Positions 14,580 through 23,249 of a stretch of 37,912 bases of DNA are shown here, piece by piece. Origin of the DNA: Atopobiaceae bacterium (GTDB lineage: Bacteria; Actinomycetota; Coriobacteriia; Coriobacteriales; Atopobiaceae); assembly GCA_017941705.1 (NCBI GenBank), contig JAGAVX010000039.1, positions 1-37,912 on the forward strand. Reading direction: 5' to 3'. Position 1 is the first letter of the stretch; the number at the start of each line of letters is the position of its first letter. The notes under the pieces were generated by a model. It was not told the DNA's origin. It worked only from the letters and a program-made list of their open reading frames with translations, and searched no databases. Position numbers and translations under genes: made by a program.

Positions 14580-16064
14580 CTACCGCTCGCCCTCGATGCT
14601 CACGTCAAAGGGCACTGCCGGCGTGATGAGACTCACGAGCGGAACCACCGCCAGCGAGAGCACCATCGCAATAGCGCCGCAGTTAACAGGCGAGCTTATG
14701 AAGCCGATGAACATATTGGCGGTCGTCAGGCCAACACCAAGGGCGAAGCTCGCCCAAACCGCCTGGACCGACACGCGGTCGCTGTAAAGGCCCCACAGGA
14801 AGGGGCCCAGGAAGGCGCCGGCGAGCGCACCCCAGCTGATGCCCATGAGCTGCGCGATGAAATTGACCGGTGAGTTGTACTGGAACAGCGCGATGCCCGC
14901 AGACAGGGCAACGAAGACGACCAGCAGGATGCGCATGCACAGCAGCTGCTTCTTCTCGTCCATGTCGCGCACGACATGGCCCTTGATCAGGTCGAGGGTC
15001 AGTGTCGAGCTGGAGGTAAGCACCAGCGAGCTGAGCGTCGACATCGAAGCCGAAAGCACCAGAACGATCACAATGCCGATCAGCATGTCGGGCAACGTGG
15101 ACAGCATGGAGGGAACGATGCTGTCAAAGACGGGCTGGCCGGTCTCGGGGTTAAAGGTCACCTGATCGGCGTACAGACGCCCAAAGCCACCCAGGAAGTA
15201 GCTGCCACCGGCAACGATAAAGGCGAAGATTGTCGATATGATGGCGCCCTGCTTGGCCGCCTCGGCGCTCTTGATGGCATAGAACTTGCCCACCATCTGC
15301 GGAAGGCCCCACGTGCCCAGCGACGTGAGCACGATGACGCCGATGAGGTTGGGCAGGTCGGGGCCAAAGAACGAGACGAGCGCGCCGTTGATGTCGGAAC
15401 CCTCGACGGGAATCTGCGACAGGCTGGCGATGGCCGCATGCGCACCGCCGTTGGCAGACAGGACCGATAGGATGACGGCGACGATGCCAAACAGCATCAC
15501 GATGCCCTGCACAAAGTCGTTCACAACCGTTGCCATGTATCCGCCAAGCACCACGTAAACACAGGTCACCACAGCCATTCCAATGATGCACACATCGTAG
15601 GGCACGCCAAACGCCATCTCAAACAGGCGCGAGAGGCCATTGTAGACCGAGGCGGTATAGGGAATCAGGAACACGAAGATGATGATGGCCGCAGCGATAC
15701 GCAGGCCCTCGGACCCGTAGCGCTTGCCAAAGAACTGTGGCATGGTCGACGCCCCAAGGCGCTGGGTGATGATGCGCGTCCGAGGGCCCATGACCTGCCA
15801 GGCAAGCAGGCTGCCGATGATGGCATTGCCCAGGCCAATCCACGTGGCAGCGATGCCGTACTTCCAGCCAAACTGACCGGCATAGCCCACGAAGATGACC
15901 GCACTAAAGTAGCTGGTGCCATAGGCAAAGGCCGAAAGCCACGGACCGACGTTGCGTCCGCCCAGCACAAAGCCGTCCACACTGCCCGCATGACTTCGCG
16001 TGTAGACGCCAATACCGATGACCATCGCAATGAAGACGATCATCATGAGCAGTTTCACAAACAT
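14580..16064 (-). CDS. Sodium/solute symporter (SSS family)
   Basis: The 494-residue membrane transporter has about 13 hydrophobic segments and the SSS family features: FVLGGRNVGPWLSAFAYGTS, YFSAVIFVGYAGQFGWKYGI, RLGASTMPQFFGKRYGSEGL, VVLGGYMATVVNDFVQGIVM and GTWGLPQMVGKFYAIKSAE. It should couple Na+ entry to uptake of an organic solute. PutP (proline) and PanF (pantothenate) belong to the family, but I cannot assign the substrate. The start at 16064 is preceded by GAGGGGAG. It is divergent from the methyltransferase gene across 168 bp and shares a terminator with the helicase gene. Confidence 0.88.
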   Translation of the reverse strand: MFVKLLMMIVFIAMVIGIGVYTRSHAGSVDGFVLGGRNVGPWLSAFAYGTSYFSAVIFVGYAGQFGWKYGIAATWIGLGNAIIGSLLAWQVMGPRTRIITQRLGASTMPQFFGKRYGSEGLRIAAAIIIFVFLIPYTASVYNGLSRLFEMAFGVPYDVCIIGMAVVTCVYVVLGGYMATVVNDFVQGIVMLFGIVAVILSVLSANGGAHAAIASLSQIPVEGSDINGALVSFFGPDLPNLIGVIVLTSLGTWGLPQMVGKFYAIKSAEAAKQGAIISTIFAFIVAGGSYFLGGFGRLYADQVTFNPETGQPVFDSIVPSMLSTLPDMLIGIVIVLVLSASMSTLSSLVLTSSSTLTLDLIKGHVVRDMDEKKQLLCMRILLVVFVALSAGIALFQYNSPVNFIAQLMGISWGALAGAFLGPFLWGLYSDRVSVQAVWASFALGVGLTTANMFIGFISSPVNCGAIAMVLSLAVVPLVSLITPAVPFDVSIEGER

Positions 16065-16232
16065 GAGCTGCTCCCCTCTGGTTGTAGGTGTGCATGCGCT
16101 CCTTGGCGCACGACTGCGCCGCAGTATGACATCATCACATGTCCTAGCCATTTCGCATGTGAGTCAGAATGCCAACATATAGCCCCTCCGCTCGTGCAAG
16201 AATGGAAATCGCAAAAGACGTCGGAGGTCACC

Positions 16233-17510
16233 ATGAAGCAGCTAAGGCCCTACCCACAGGCAATCGTTACGAAGAAAGCGGCTCGCTCGCTTGCCCAAGG
16301 TCATCCTTGGGTCTTTGAGGGCGAGGTCATACGCATGGAGCCGTCGCCCGACGGACGGGAGGCGACCAACGGATGCCTGGTCGACGTGGTCGAGCAGAAC
16401 GGCACGTGGCAGGGGACGGGACTTCTGTCACAGCAGAGCAAGATTCGCGTCAGGCTGGTGTCACGCAACGCAAACGACCACTTTGACGAGGCATTTTGGC
16501 GCAGACGCATCGAGTGGGCCTGGAAGCATCGCAAGACCGCCATGGGGGCACGCTCGTTGCCAGGCACTCATTCGGACCTCGAGGCCTGCCGCGTGGTCTT
16601 CTCGGAAGCTGACGGACTGCCCGGGCTGACGGTCGACCGCTATGGGGAGGTGCTGGTCGCTCAGATTGGCACCGTGGGAATGGATGCGCTGCGAGACCAG
16701 CTGTACCCGATCCTGCTCGACGTGCTGCAGGCCGACGGGCAAAACGTCTACGCCATCTACGAGCGCTGCGACTCGCCGCTGCGCCAGAAGGAGGGACTGC
16801 CCCTGCACAAGGGCTGGTGGGCAGGCTCGCAGCCGCGCGACACGCACATAGTCGTGCATGAGAACGGACTCGCCTTTGACCTTGACCTCGAGAACTCGCA
16901 AAAGACAGGGTTCTTCCTCGACCAAAAGTACAACCGGCGTGCGGTCCGCGAGCTTTCGCGCGGTCGCCGGGTGCTCGACTGCTTTTGTCACGTGGGGCCC
17001 TTTGGGCTCAACGCCGCAGCCGGTGGCGCCGACTTCGTGCGCTGCGTTGACGTAAGCCAGACGGCTCTCGACCTCGCGGCCTCGAACGCCAAGCTCAATG
17101 CGCTTGGCGATCGCATCTCATTTACCTGCGCAAATGTGCTTGAATACCTTCCACAGCTCAGAGCTGACCGCACACGCCTACGCGAGGAGGGTGGCCCCTT
17201 TGACCTGATCGTCCTCGATCCGCCCGCGTTCACCAAGAGCTCGTCGACGGTCCGCAACGCCGCGCGAGGCTACCGAGAGATCAATTACGAGGCCCTGCGG
17301 CTCCTCCCCCGCGGAGGCTACCTGGCCACGTGCAGTTGCTCGCAGCATATGACGCGCGACCTGCTCGCGCAAGCCGTGCTCGATGCAGCCCATCAGGCAA
17401 ACGTGCAGCTCAAACAGGTTGAGGAACGTCAGCAGGCGCCTGACCACCCCATCCTGTGGGGGTTCCCGCCAAGCCACTACCTCGACTTCTTCATCTTCCA
17501 AGTCGTGTAG
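16233..17510 (+). CDS. Class I rRNA methyltransferase, RlmI/RlmK-like
   Basis: The 425-residue protein begins with a PUA-like RNA-binding domain (SLAQGHPWVFEGEV), then a central domain (EADGLPGLTVDRYGEVLVAQ), then an SAM-dependent methyltransferase domain with FFLDQKYNRRAV, the SAM loop DCFCHVGPFGLNAA (about 249), and the catalytic motif VLDPPAFTKSS (about 326). These features match the RlmI family of 23S rRNA cytosine-C5 methyltransferases. The final part has TCSCSQHMTRDL, the usual cysteine motif of this group. A GGAGG site precedes the ATG at 16233. The exact rRNA position modified cannot be read from sequence. Confidence 0.9.
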   Translation: MKQLRPYPQAIVTKKAARSLAQGHPWVFEGEVIRMEPSPDGREATNGCLVDVVEQNGTWQGTGLLSQQSKIRVRLVSRNANDHFDEAFWRRRIEWAWKHRKTAMGARSLPGTHSDLEACRVVFSEADGLPGLTVDRYGEVLVAQIGTVGMDALRDQLYPILLDVLQADGQNVYAIYERCDSPLRQKEGLPLHKGWWAGSQPRDTHIVVHENGLAFDLDLENSQKTGFFLDQKYNRRAVRELSRGRRVLDCFCHVGPFGLNAAAGGADFVRCVDVSQTALDLAASNAKLNALGDRISFTCANVLEYLPQLRADRTRLREEGGPFDLIVLDPPAFTKSSSTVRNAARGYREINYEALRLLPRGGYLATCSCSQHMTRDLLAQAVLDAAHQANVQLKQVEERQQAPDHPILWGFPPSHYLDFFIFQVV

Positions 17511-17524
17511 GCGGAAGGCTGCCC

Positions 17525-18511
17525 CTAGATGTCGAGGCTGTCATCGGCCTCGTTGAGCACTGACGCCAGGCGCTTCCCGTCGGCGTTGCCCCCGCTGACG
17601 ACGATGGCGACACTCGAGCCACCAACCCGCTCGGGATATTCGCGCACTGCCGCAACAGCCATGGCGCTGGCGCCCTCGAGCAAGATGCGCTCCTCCATCA
17701 CCATGAAGCGCACGGCACTGCGCACCTCCGGTTCGTCGACCACAATCCACTCGTCCACCAGGCCGGGAAGCATCTCGTAGGCCAGGATGCCGATACCGCC
17801 TGCCACAGAGTCGCAGACCGTCTCCCCCGTCAGGGGATATGTGGTGTAGCAGAACTGGTCATTGAGCGACTGGTAGACCGAGGGGCATGCCGATGGCTGC
17901 ACGCCCACGATGCGCATGTCGGGACGCAGAGCCCGCGCACCGACCGCAACGCCGGTGATGAGACCGCCGCCGCCAACAGGCACCACGATCGTGTCGACAG
18001 AGGGGTGCAGCAGGGCAATCTCATAGCCCACTGTCCCATGGCCCGCGCACGACACGGGATCGTTCTTGCCCGGATCCACGTAGACCAACTCGTTGCAGTC
18101 GATGTAGTTGCGGCCGAGGACCAGGGCTTCGTCGTAGCTGCCTCCCATAGTCATGATGCGAGCGCCATACAGGCGCATGCGGTCAAGCTTGGTCCTGGAC
18201 GTTCCCACGGGGACTATGACAACGCACTCGATGCCCAGCTGCTTTGCCGCATATGCGAGCGCAATGGCATGGTTGCCCGTAGACACGGTACCCACACCGC
18301 GCTCCAGCTGCGCCGGCGCCAGCTGCAGGAGGACGTTGAGCACGCCGCGGATCTTGAAGCTCCGCCCGAGCTGCTGGCTCTCGAGCTTGAAGCGGTAGCG
18401 GCACTCCTCGGTCCCAAGGTAGAGCGAATCATCAAGCGGGGTTCGCCGCACATGGTCCTTTATGCGCTCGTACGCTGCCCGGACGTCCTCTCCGGTAAAG
18501 TGGCATGCCAT
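17525..18511 (-). CDS. PLP-dependent threonine ammonia-lyase-like dehydratase, no ACT domain
   Basis: The 328-residue protein is a fold-type II PLP enzyme. It shows SFKIRGVLNVLLQL with Schiff-base Lys53, STGNHAIALAYAA, the phosphate-binding glycine loop VPVGGGGLITGVA, and ILLEGASAMAVAA. It lacks the C-terminal ACT regulatory domain of biosynthetic IlvA, so it resembles catabolic TdcB, serine racemase or 3-hydroxyaspartate dehydratase. The segment before the lysine is QQLGRSFKIRG rather than the common QxTGSFKxRGA, so substrate preference may differ. The start at 18511 follows AGGGGGAAAGCA; an upstream GTG would add seven residues. It lies behind a hairpin from the aminotransferase operon and is convergent with the methyltransferase gene. 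Confidence 0.85.
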   Translation of the reverse strand: MACHFTGEDVRAAYERIKDHVRRTPLDDSLYLGTEECRYRFKLESQQLGRSFKIRGVLNVLLQLAPAQLERGVGTVSTGNHAIALAYAAKQLGIECVVIVPVGTSRTKLDRMRLYGARIMTMGGSYDEALVLGRNYIDCNELVYVDPGKNDPVSCAGHGTVGYEIALLHPSVDTIVVPVGGGGLITGVAVGARALRPDMRIVGVQPSACPSVYQSLNDQFCYTTYPLTGETVCDSVAGGIGILAYEMLPGLVDEWIVVDEPEVRSAVRFMVMEERILLEGASAMAVAAVREYPERVGGSSVAIVVSGGNADGKRLASVLNEADDSLDI

Positions 18512-18609
18512 TGCTTTCCCCCTGTCAGGCACAACTGCTTCAGTTAGCTTACCTTTAGCGGTCGCGTTGTCATGCCGAAACCATCACTTGTATCAAAAGG
18601 GTAACGGTA

Positions 18610-18660
18610 CGCCCAGGCGGTGCACCTAAGGGACTGTCCCCTGGGCGCATCGCCTGGGCG
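18610..18660 (-). terminator. Nested hairpin behind the aminotransferase gene
   Basis: CGCCCAGGCG (18610-18619) and CGCCTGGGCG (18651-18660) are exact reverse complements, and between them GGGACTGTCCC is itself palindromic. It lies 25 bp past the aminotransferase stop. Minus-strand reading after the stem reaches CCCTTTT about 15 nt later. It is a possible terminator or an interspersed palindromic repeat; it shares the GGGGACAG word with the array at 1826. Confidence 0.6.
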
Positions 18661-18684
18661 GAAGTTCGGGACGGGGTCGTGTGG

Positions 18685-19818
18685 CTACTCCAGCGTGCGG
18701 AGGAACCTGCTGATGGCCGCGAGGCCCTCCTTCAGGTCGTCAACGTTGTCGCTGTAGGCGTAGCCGATGCGCATGGACTTGGGCTCCTCGAAGGCATCGC
18801 CCGGCGTGACCAGCGCGCCCTCGGTCTCCATCATGCGCACGCAGAAGTCGTACGAGTCGATGTCGTAGTCGTAGTAGACGAGCGCCGTCGTGCCGGCCTC
18901 GGGCTTGACGAACGACAGGTGCGGCTCGCTGTCGACCCACTCCTCGAGCACGGCAAGGTTCTCGCGCACGATGCGGCGGCTGCGAGCAAGGATCTTGTCG
19001 TAGTGCGCCAGCGCGTAGGCAGCCACCGCCTCGTCGAACATGCCGCAGGAGATGAGATCGTAGTCACGATGGGAGAGCAGGTCGTGACGCAGCTCCTCGT
19101 TCTTGGTGATGCACCAGCCCAGACGGATGCCAGCCAAGCTCCAGACCTTGGACATCGAGCTGGTGACCACAGCCTTGTCGTACAGGTCGATGGGGCTGGT
19201 GGTGAAGGCGTCGTCGTCCTGGACCAGCAGGCGGTACACCTCGTCGCACATCAGCCAGGCGTCATACTTCTTGGCGATGTCGACGATCACCTGCAGCTCC
19301 TCGGCGGAGAGCAGGGCGCCTGTCGGGTTGTCGGGGTTGTTGATGCAGATGAGCTTGGTGTTCTCGTCGCACAGCGCCTCGAGCTTGGCGGGGTCAACGT
19401 GGTAGTGGTCCTCCTTCTCGAGGTGCAGGAGCTTGAGCTCGGCACCGCACATCTCGGGAATGGAGTAGAGCTGCTGGTAGGTCGGCATGATCGAGACCAC
19501 GTGGTCGCCGGGGTTGACCAGCGTCGACAGCACCAGGTAATTGGCGCCGGCCGCGCCGTGGGTCGGGATGATGTGCTCGGGCCTGACGGTCTCGTACAGG
19601 CCGCAGACGCCCTTGAGGAAGTCGGGATTGCCCTCGATGTCGCCGTAGGTCAGGCGGCGCGCGGCAAACTCCCGGACGAACTCGTCGCGGCTGCCGCCGC
19701 AGATGTCAAACAGCTGGTCCAGCGTCACCGAGTAGGTGCAGGTCTCTGCCACGTTGTAGCGGCACTTGGTCTCCCACTCGTTCATCCACTGCTCGACCTT
19801 GAAGTCCTTGATTTGCAT
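18685..19818 (-). CDS. Class I/II PLP-dependent aminotransferase
   Basis: The 377-residue fold-type I aminotransferase shows THGAAGANYLVLSTLVNPGD, the NNPDNPTG motif (160-167), CDEVYR (191-196) and the PLP lysine in SSMSKVWSLAGIRLGW (Lys224), plus a C-terminal arginine region (MRIGYAY). Such enzymes move an amino group between amino acids and 2-oxo acids. The substrate is not clear. The ATG at 19818 follows AAGGAGAG. It lies 55 bp downstream of the SDR gene on the same strand, so they are probably co-transcribed with the upstream ornithine-cyclodeaminase-family gene. Confidence 0.88.
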   Translation of the reverse strand: MQIKDFKVEQWMNEWETKCRYNVAETCTYSVTLDQLFDICGGSRDEFVREFAARRLTYGDIEGNPDFLKGVCGLYETVRPEHIIPTHGAAGANYLVLSTLVNPGDHVVSIMPTYQQLYSIPEMCGAELKLLHLEKEDHYHVDPAKLEALCDENTKLICINNPDNPTGALLSAEELQVIVDIAKKYDAWLMCDEVYRLLVQDDDAFTTSPIDLYDKAVVTSSMSKVWSLAGIRLGWCITKNEELRHDLLSHRDYDLISCGMFDEAVAAYALAHYDKILARSRRIVRENLAVLEEWVDSEPHLSFVKPEAGTTALVYYDYDIDSYDFCVRMMETEGALVTPGDAFEEPKSMRIGYAYSDNVDDLKEGLAAISRFLRTLE

Positions 19819-19873
19819 GGCATGCTCTCCTTATTCACACGTACCACTCGTATTGAAGCGGTATCCGTCTACC

Positions 19874-20650
19874 TTACATGCAGGTGTATCCGCCGTCCAC
19901 CGGCAGCTGAACGCCATTGACGTAGCTCGAGGCCGGACTGGCCAGGAAGATAGCGGCGGTGTCAAGCTCGCCCTCGTTGCCGTAGCGTTCCTCGGGGATC
20001 ATGGTGCGGGCGTTGGCCTGGAAGAAGTCGCTGTCCAGCGTCTCACGCGTGAGCGGAGTGTAGAAGTAACCCGGGCAGATGGAGTTGACGGTGATGCCGT
20101 ACTTGCCCCACTCGGCAGCGAGCGCGCGGGTCAGGTTGACGACGCCGCCCTTGGCCGCGTGGTACGGGGCGCTGCCAGCGATCTTGTTGCCCACGAGCCC
20201 GTACATGCTCGCGATGTTGATGATGCGGCCGTACTTTGCGGGAATCATAGCCTGCTTTGCCACCGCGCGTGCCACCTTGAAGGTTCCGAAGAGGTCGATC
20301 TGCATCTCACCGTTGAACTGGTCGTCGGTGATGTCCTCGGCGGGGGCGACCGCGCCGGTGCCGGCGTTGTTGATCAGCACGTCGATGCGGCCGAAGCGCT
20401 CGAGGACCTGGGCCACGGCGGCGTCGACGCCCTCGGTGTCGGTGATGTCGCAGCGGATGGCGAGTGTCTCCACGCCGAACTCCTCAGCGATCTGGGAAGC
20501 GACCTCCTCGATCTGCTGCTGGCGGCGGGCCATCACGACGATGTTGCAACCCTGGTTGGCGAGCGCCTTGGCCATCTGCACGCCCAGGCCACCCGAGGCT
20601 CCGGTGACGATGGCGACACGTCCGGTGAGGTCGAAGTAGTTGCGATTCAT
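19874..20650 (-). CDS. Short-chain dehydrogenase/reductase (SDR), gluconate-5-dehydrogenase-like
   Basis: The 258-residue classical SDR shows the NAD(P) loop TGASGGLG (16-23), NNAG (94-97), the catalytic Ser148 in NIASMYG, and Tyr163/Lys167 in YHAAKGG, then PGYFYTPLTRETLD and the C-terminal VNGVQLPVDGGYTCM. It oxidises or reduces a hydroxy/keto group; the closest named group by pattern is gluconate 5-dehydrogenase, which is not proof of substrate. It sits between the aminotransferase and the OCD-family gene. The 123-bp gap upstream holds an unusual inverted repeat (20676-20742), so it may be separately controlled. Confidence 0.9.
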   Translation of the reverse strand: MNRNYFDLTGRVAIVTGASGGLGVQMAKALANQGCNIVVMARRQQQIEEVASQIAEEFGVETLAIRCDITDTEGVDAAVAQVLERFGRIDVLINNAGTGAVAPAEDITDDQFNGEMQIDLFGTFKVARAVAKQAMIPAKYGRIINIASMYGLVGNKIAGSAPYHAAKGGVVNLTRALAAEWGKYGITVNSICPGYFYTPLTRETLDSDFFQANARTMIPEERYGNEGELDTAAIFLASPASSYVNGVQLPVDGGYTCM

Positions 20651-20675
20651 GATGCTCCCTTTCTACTTTTGCAGG

Positions 20676-20742
20676 CACCTAAATCTCATTCGAGCAATCA
20701 CGTTTTCCCTGCATTTGTTCATTCTCGATCGAGATTTAGGTG
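20676..20742. promoter_or_regulatory. Inverted repeat with two CTCGANNGAG cores upstream of the SDR gene
   Basis: CACCTAAATCTC at 20676-20687 is exactly mirrored by GAGATTTAGGTG at 20731-20742. Including the adjoining CGAG and CTCG the arms are 19 bp with two mismatches and a 29-bp spacer. Each arm also has its own core, CTCGAATGAG or CTCGATCGAG, the latter fully palindromic. There is no U-run, so paired operator sites fit better than a terminator. The PucR-type regulator at 22020 is one candidate ligand-responsive binder. Confidence 0.5.
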
Positions 20743-20773
20743 ACCAGCCTTCTATTACCACTCTCGAGCAGCC

Positions 20774-21796
20774 TTACAGCTCTACCGTGACACCTAAGCC
20801 AGCCTCAACAGCACGCTCGTAGGCCACCTTAGAGCTGGCCAGATCCTGGACGGCGATACCCGACGTGTCAAAAACGGTGATCTGATCGTCAGAGGTGCGA
20901 CCTTCCGCCTTGCCTGCAATGACCTCGCCCAGCTCGGCCACGATGTCGTCCGCGGAGATAGCGCCGTCCTTGACCGCAACCTCGAGCTCGCCAGAGGTCA
21001 CCGACTGGGCGCAATCGTCCACATACAAGCGCGCGGCAGCTGCAAGCTCGGACTCAATCTCCTGCTTGCCCTCCATATCGGCACCCGCACAGCTAATGTG
21101 AGTGCCTGGGCGCACCCAAGAGCGCTTGATGATTGGCGTGGTAGCAGGCGTAATGGTGATGATGGCATCCGCGCGACCGCAAGCTGCCTCACCGTCAGCT
21201 ACAGCCACAATCTCGTAGTCGAGTTCGATGCCAGCCGCCGCCAGCATCTTGGCGACCTCGTCACGCATGAGCGCCACGCGAGCCTCGGGCGCCTCGGCCT
21301 TGCGCGGATTCCATACCTCCACATGCGTGATACCCGGACAGGCCGCAAGCACGGCAGCCACCTGATATGCGCTTTGATGGCCCGAACCCGCCACAAGCAA
21401 ATTCTGCGCATCCTTGCGGGCGAGCCACTTGATGCCCAATGCACCCGCGGCACCAGTGCGAAGCCCCGTGATGGCCGAGGCGTTGAGCAGGGCCAGCGGC
21501 GCACCCGTCGCGTTGTCGCAGATGAGCGTGGTTCCGTAGATCTCGGGCAGTCCCTGAGCGGGATTGTTCGAGAACCAGGCCGTCAGCTTCAGGCCAAACA
21601 GGCCGGACGCCGAGAGCTCGCCGGAGCGAATGTCCATGTCAGCCACGCCAGGCTCGAAGGCCGCATAGACCATCGGCCACGCAACTCCCGCACCCTCCGC
21701 CTTCTGGCGATACGCATCCTCGACCGCCTCGAGCGCATCGGCAATGGTGAAGACCTTCTCGATATCGGCTGCGGACAACACGGTAATTGCTGCCAT
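20774..21796 (-). CDS. Ornithine cyclodeaminase / mu-crystallin family protein
   Basis: The 340-residue protein shows the OCD family features: SGLFGLKLTAWF with the substrate-binding lysine, ASAITGLRTGAAGALGIKWL, the dinucleotide loop LLVAGSGHQSAYQVAA, and HISCAGADMEGKQEI, where the aspartate is the family's catalytic acid. Members act as ornithine cyclodeaminase, alanine dehydrogenase, ketimine reductase or iminosuccinate reductase, all forming or reducing an imine with NAD(P). The glycine loop has GSGHQS instead of the more usual GAGxQA. GAGGGGAG precedes the ATG. It is the first gene of the minus-strand cluster and is divergent from the PucR-type regulator across 223 bp. Confidence 0.88.
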   Translation of the reverse strand: MAAITVLSAADIEKVFTIADALEAVEDAYRQKAEGAGVAWPMVYAAFEPGVADMDIRSGELSASGLFGLKLTAWFSNNPAQGLPEIYGTTLICDNATGAPLALLNASAITGLRTGAAGALGIKWLARKDAQNLLVAGSGHQSAYQVAAVLAACPGITHVEVWNPRKAEAPEARVALMRDEVAKMLAAAGIELDYEIVAVADGEAACGRADAIITITPATTPIIKRSWVRPGTHISCAGADMEGKQEIESELAAAARLYVDDCAQSVTSGELEVAVKDGAISADDIVAELGEVIAGKAEGRTSDDQITVFDTSGIAVQDLASSKVAYERAVEAGLGVTVEL

Positions 21797-22019
21797 CGTT
21801 GACTCCCCTCGTTTGACCAGCTTGCATGTTCAAGTTGAGATTACAAATTTGGGCCAATGGTTCCCAGTACCTAATGCGGTGGGCACCAACCATTCGATTG
21901 CGCTTGTTGGTACGTGTATCTCACGTCTTTCTCAAAACGGCACGTTTATCCGAGTTCTCAGTGCAATTTACCCGCATTTTGCGCATACTCAATGGTGAAA
22001 TCCCACCAGGAGGTACCAC

Positions 22020-23228
22020 ATGGCTTATACGATTTCCGACGTATTCAAAACCTATGAGCACAACCTTCGCCTGATTGCCGGCGAGAACGGACTCGCCCGA
22101 CTCGTGCGAGAGGTGGGCATCCTCGACTACGAGCTGCTTCCCGAGGTCAAGAGCCGCTTTCAGCGCGTCAACTTCTACGAGGGGCAGCTGGTGCTCTCGA
22201 CGTTCCTCTACGCCAAAGACAACCCCTTCCTCATCACCGAGGCCATCAAGTACCTCGTGTCAAAGGGATCGAGCGGGCTGGTCATCAAGAACGTCTTTCA
22301 CCTGCAGATTCCTGACGGTGCCATCCGCTATGCCAACGCCCGCAGCTTTCCCGTGTTCGTGACCACTGGCGATGGATTCTTGTTCGACGAGGTGATCACG
22401 CGCGTGGACCATGCGCGTCAGGACGCCGAGCTGCTCGAGAACGTGCAGCGCCACATCGACCGCCTGCTGCTCGACCGAGAGGACCGCGACGAGGTGGTCC
22501 GCGACGCACACACGCTCAACCCTTCGCTCAAAAACGAGCATCGAGCTATCTATGTGCTCTTTTGCAAGGACGAAGGGGCTCAGCCGTCCGATACCGCCCA
22601 TCGATTCGAGGTGCTCCAGCAACGACTGAACACCACCGAGCTGGCTGCGTACACCAATCTCTTTGCCCCCTACGACGACGGCGTGCTGCTCGTGGTCTCG
22701 GGGGAACGCATGATTGGCGATGGCGGACGCTCCATGGGAGACAAAGTCGCCAACCTGCTACGCGCGGACGTGCTCGAGAACGAGGCCAGCACGGCTGTGG
22801 GCGTCGGCGATGCGCACTTTGAGCTTTACGAGCTTGCCGACGCCATTACCGAGGCCGTGAGCGCTGCACGCTTCGCCCTGCATCAGGGAGGTGGGCTCAT
22901 GCGCTTTGGCGACCTTGGCGTCTATCGCATGCTCCTGCCACACCTGCAGTCATCGGCCCTGCAGGCGTTCTCCCGCCAAACGCTCGAACCCATACGCGTC
23001 TATGACGCCGAAACGGGGTCCCACCTGCTCGACACCCTTCGCGCATACTGTGACGCCGGGCAGAGCCTTGCCGGCACGTCCGAGCTGATCGGCCAGCATG
23101 AGAACACCGTCCGCAGGCGCCTTGAGCGCATCGCGGTCGTGACGGGACTCTCGTATCGCAGCGCGGATCAGATGGAGCAACTATCGCTCGCACGCAAGGT
23201 CGAGCTGTGCCAGGAGGTCATGGGGTAG
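22020..23228 (+). CDS. PucR/CdaR-type transcriptional regulator
   Basis: The 402-residue protein has an N-terminal PucR-like domain (about residues 5-120: ISDVFKTYEHNLRLIAGENG, VLSTFLYAKDNP, YLVSKGSSGLVIK), a middle region with a degenerate GGDEF-like fold, and a C-terminal helix-turn-helix (about 337-375: YCDAGQSLAGTSELIGQHEN then TVRRRLERIAVVTGL), the HTH_30 domain. Such regulators control purine, amino-acid or sugar-acid catabolism genes. AGGAGG stands 6 nt before the ATG. It is divergent from the OCD/SDR/aminotransferase genes, so these are its likely targets. Candidate sites are the CACCAAC...GTTGGTA pair near 21890-21915 and the inverted repeat at 20676-20742. Confidence 0.85.
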   Translation: MAYTISDVFKTYEHNLRLIAGENGLARLVREVGILDYELLPEVKSRFQRVNFYEGQLVLSTFLYAKDNPFLITEAIKYLVSKGSSGLVIKNVFHLQIPDGAIRYANARSFPVFVTTGDGFLFDEVITRVDHARQDAELLENVQRHIDRLLLDREDRDEVVRDAHTLNPSLKNEHRAIYVLFCKDEGAQPSDTAHRFEVLQQRLNTTELAAYTNLFAPYDDGVLLVVSGERMIGDGGRSMGDKVANLLRADVLENEASTAVGVGDAHFELYELADAITEAVSAARFALHQGGGLMRFGDLGVYRMLLPHLQSSALQAFSRQTLEPIRVYDAETGSHLLDTLRAYCDAGQSLAGTSELIGQHENTVRRRLERIAVVTGLSYRSADQMEQLSLARKVELCQEVMG

Positions 23229-23249
23229 GAGGCCGAGCTAGTCGGCCTC
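23229..23249. terminator. Short convergent hairpin terminator
   Basis: GAGGCCGA (23229-23236) and TCGGCCTC (23242-23249) form a perfect 8-bp stem with a 5-nt loop that contains the tadA stop codon. It lies at the very end of both the PucR-type gene and tadA and may end both transcripts. No clear U-run is present. Confidence 0.5.

Noticed and set aside
18679-19920. A 413-codon plus-strand open frame opposite the aminotransferase
   Set aside because: It is an antisense shadow; the minus-strand frame has the NPDNPTG and PLP-lysine motifs.
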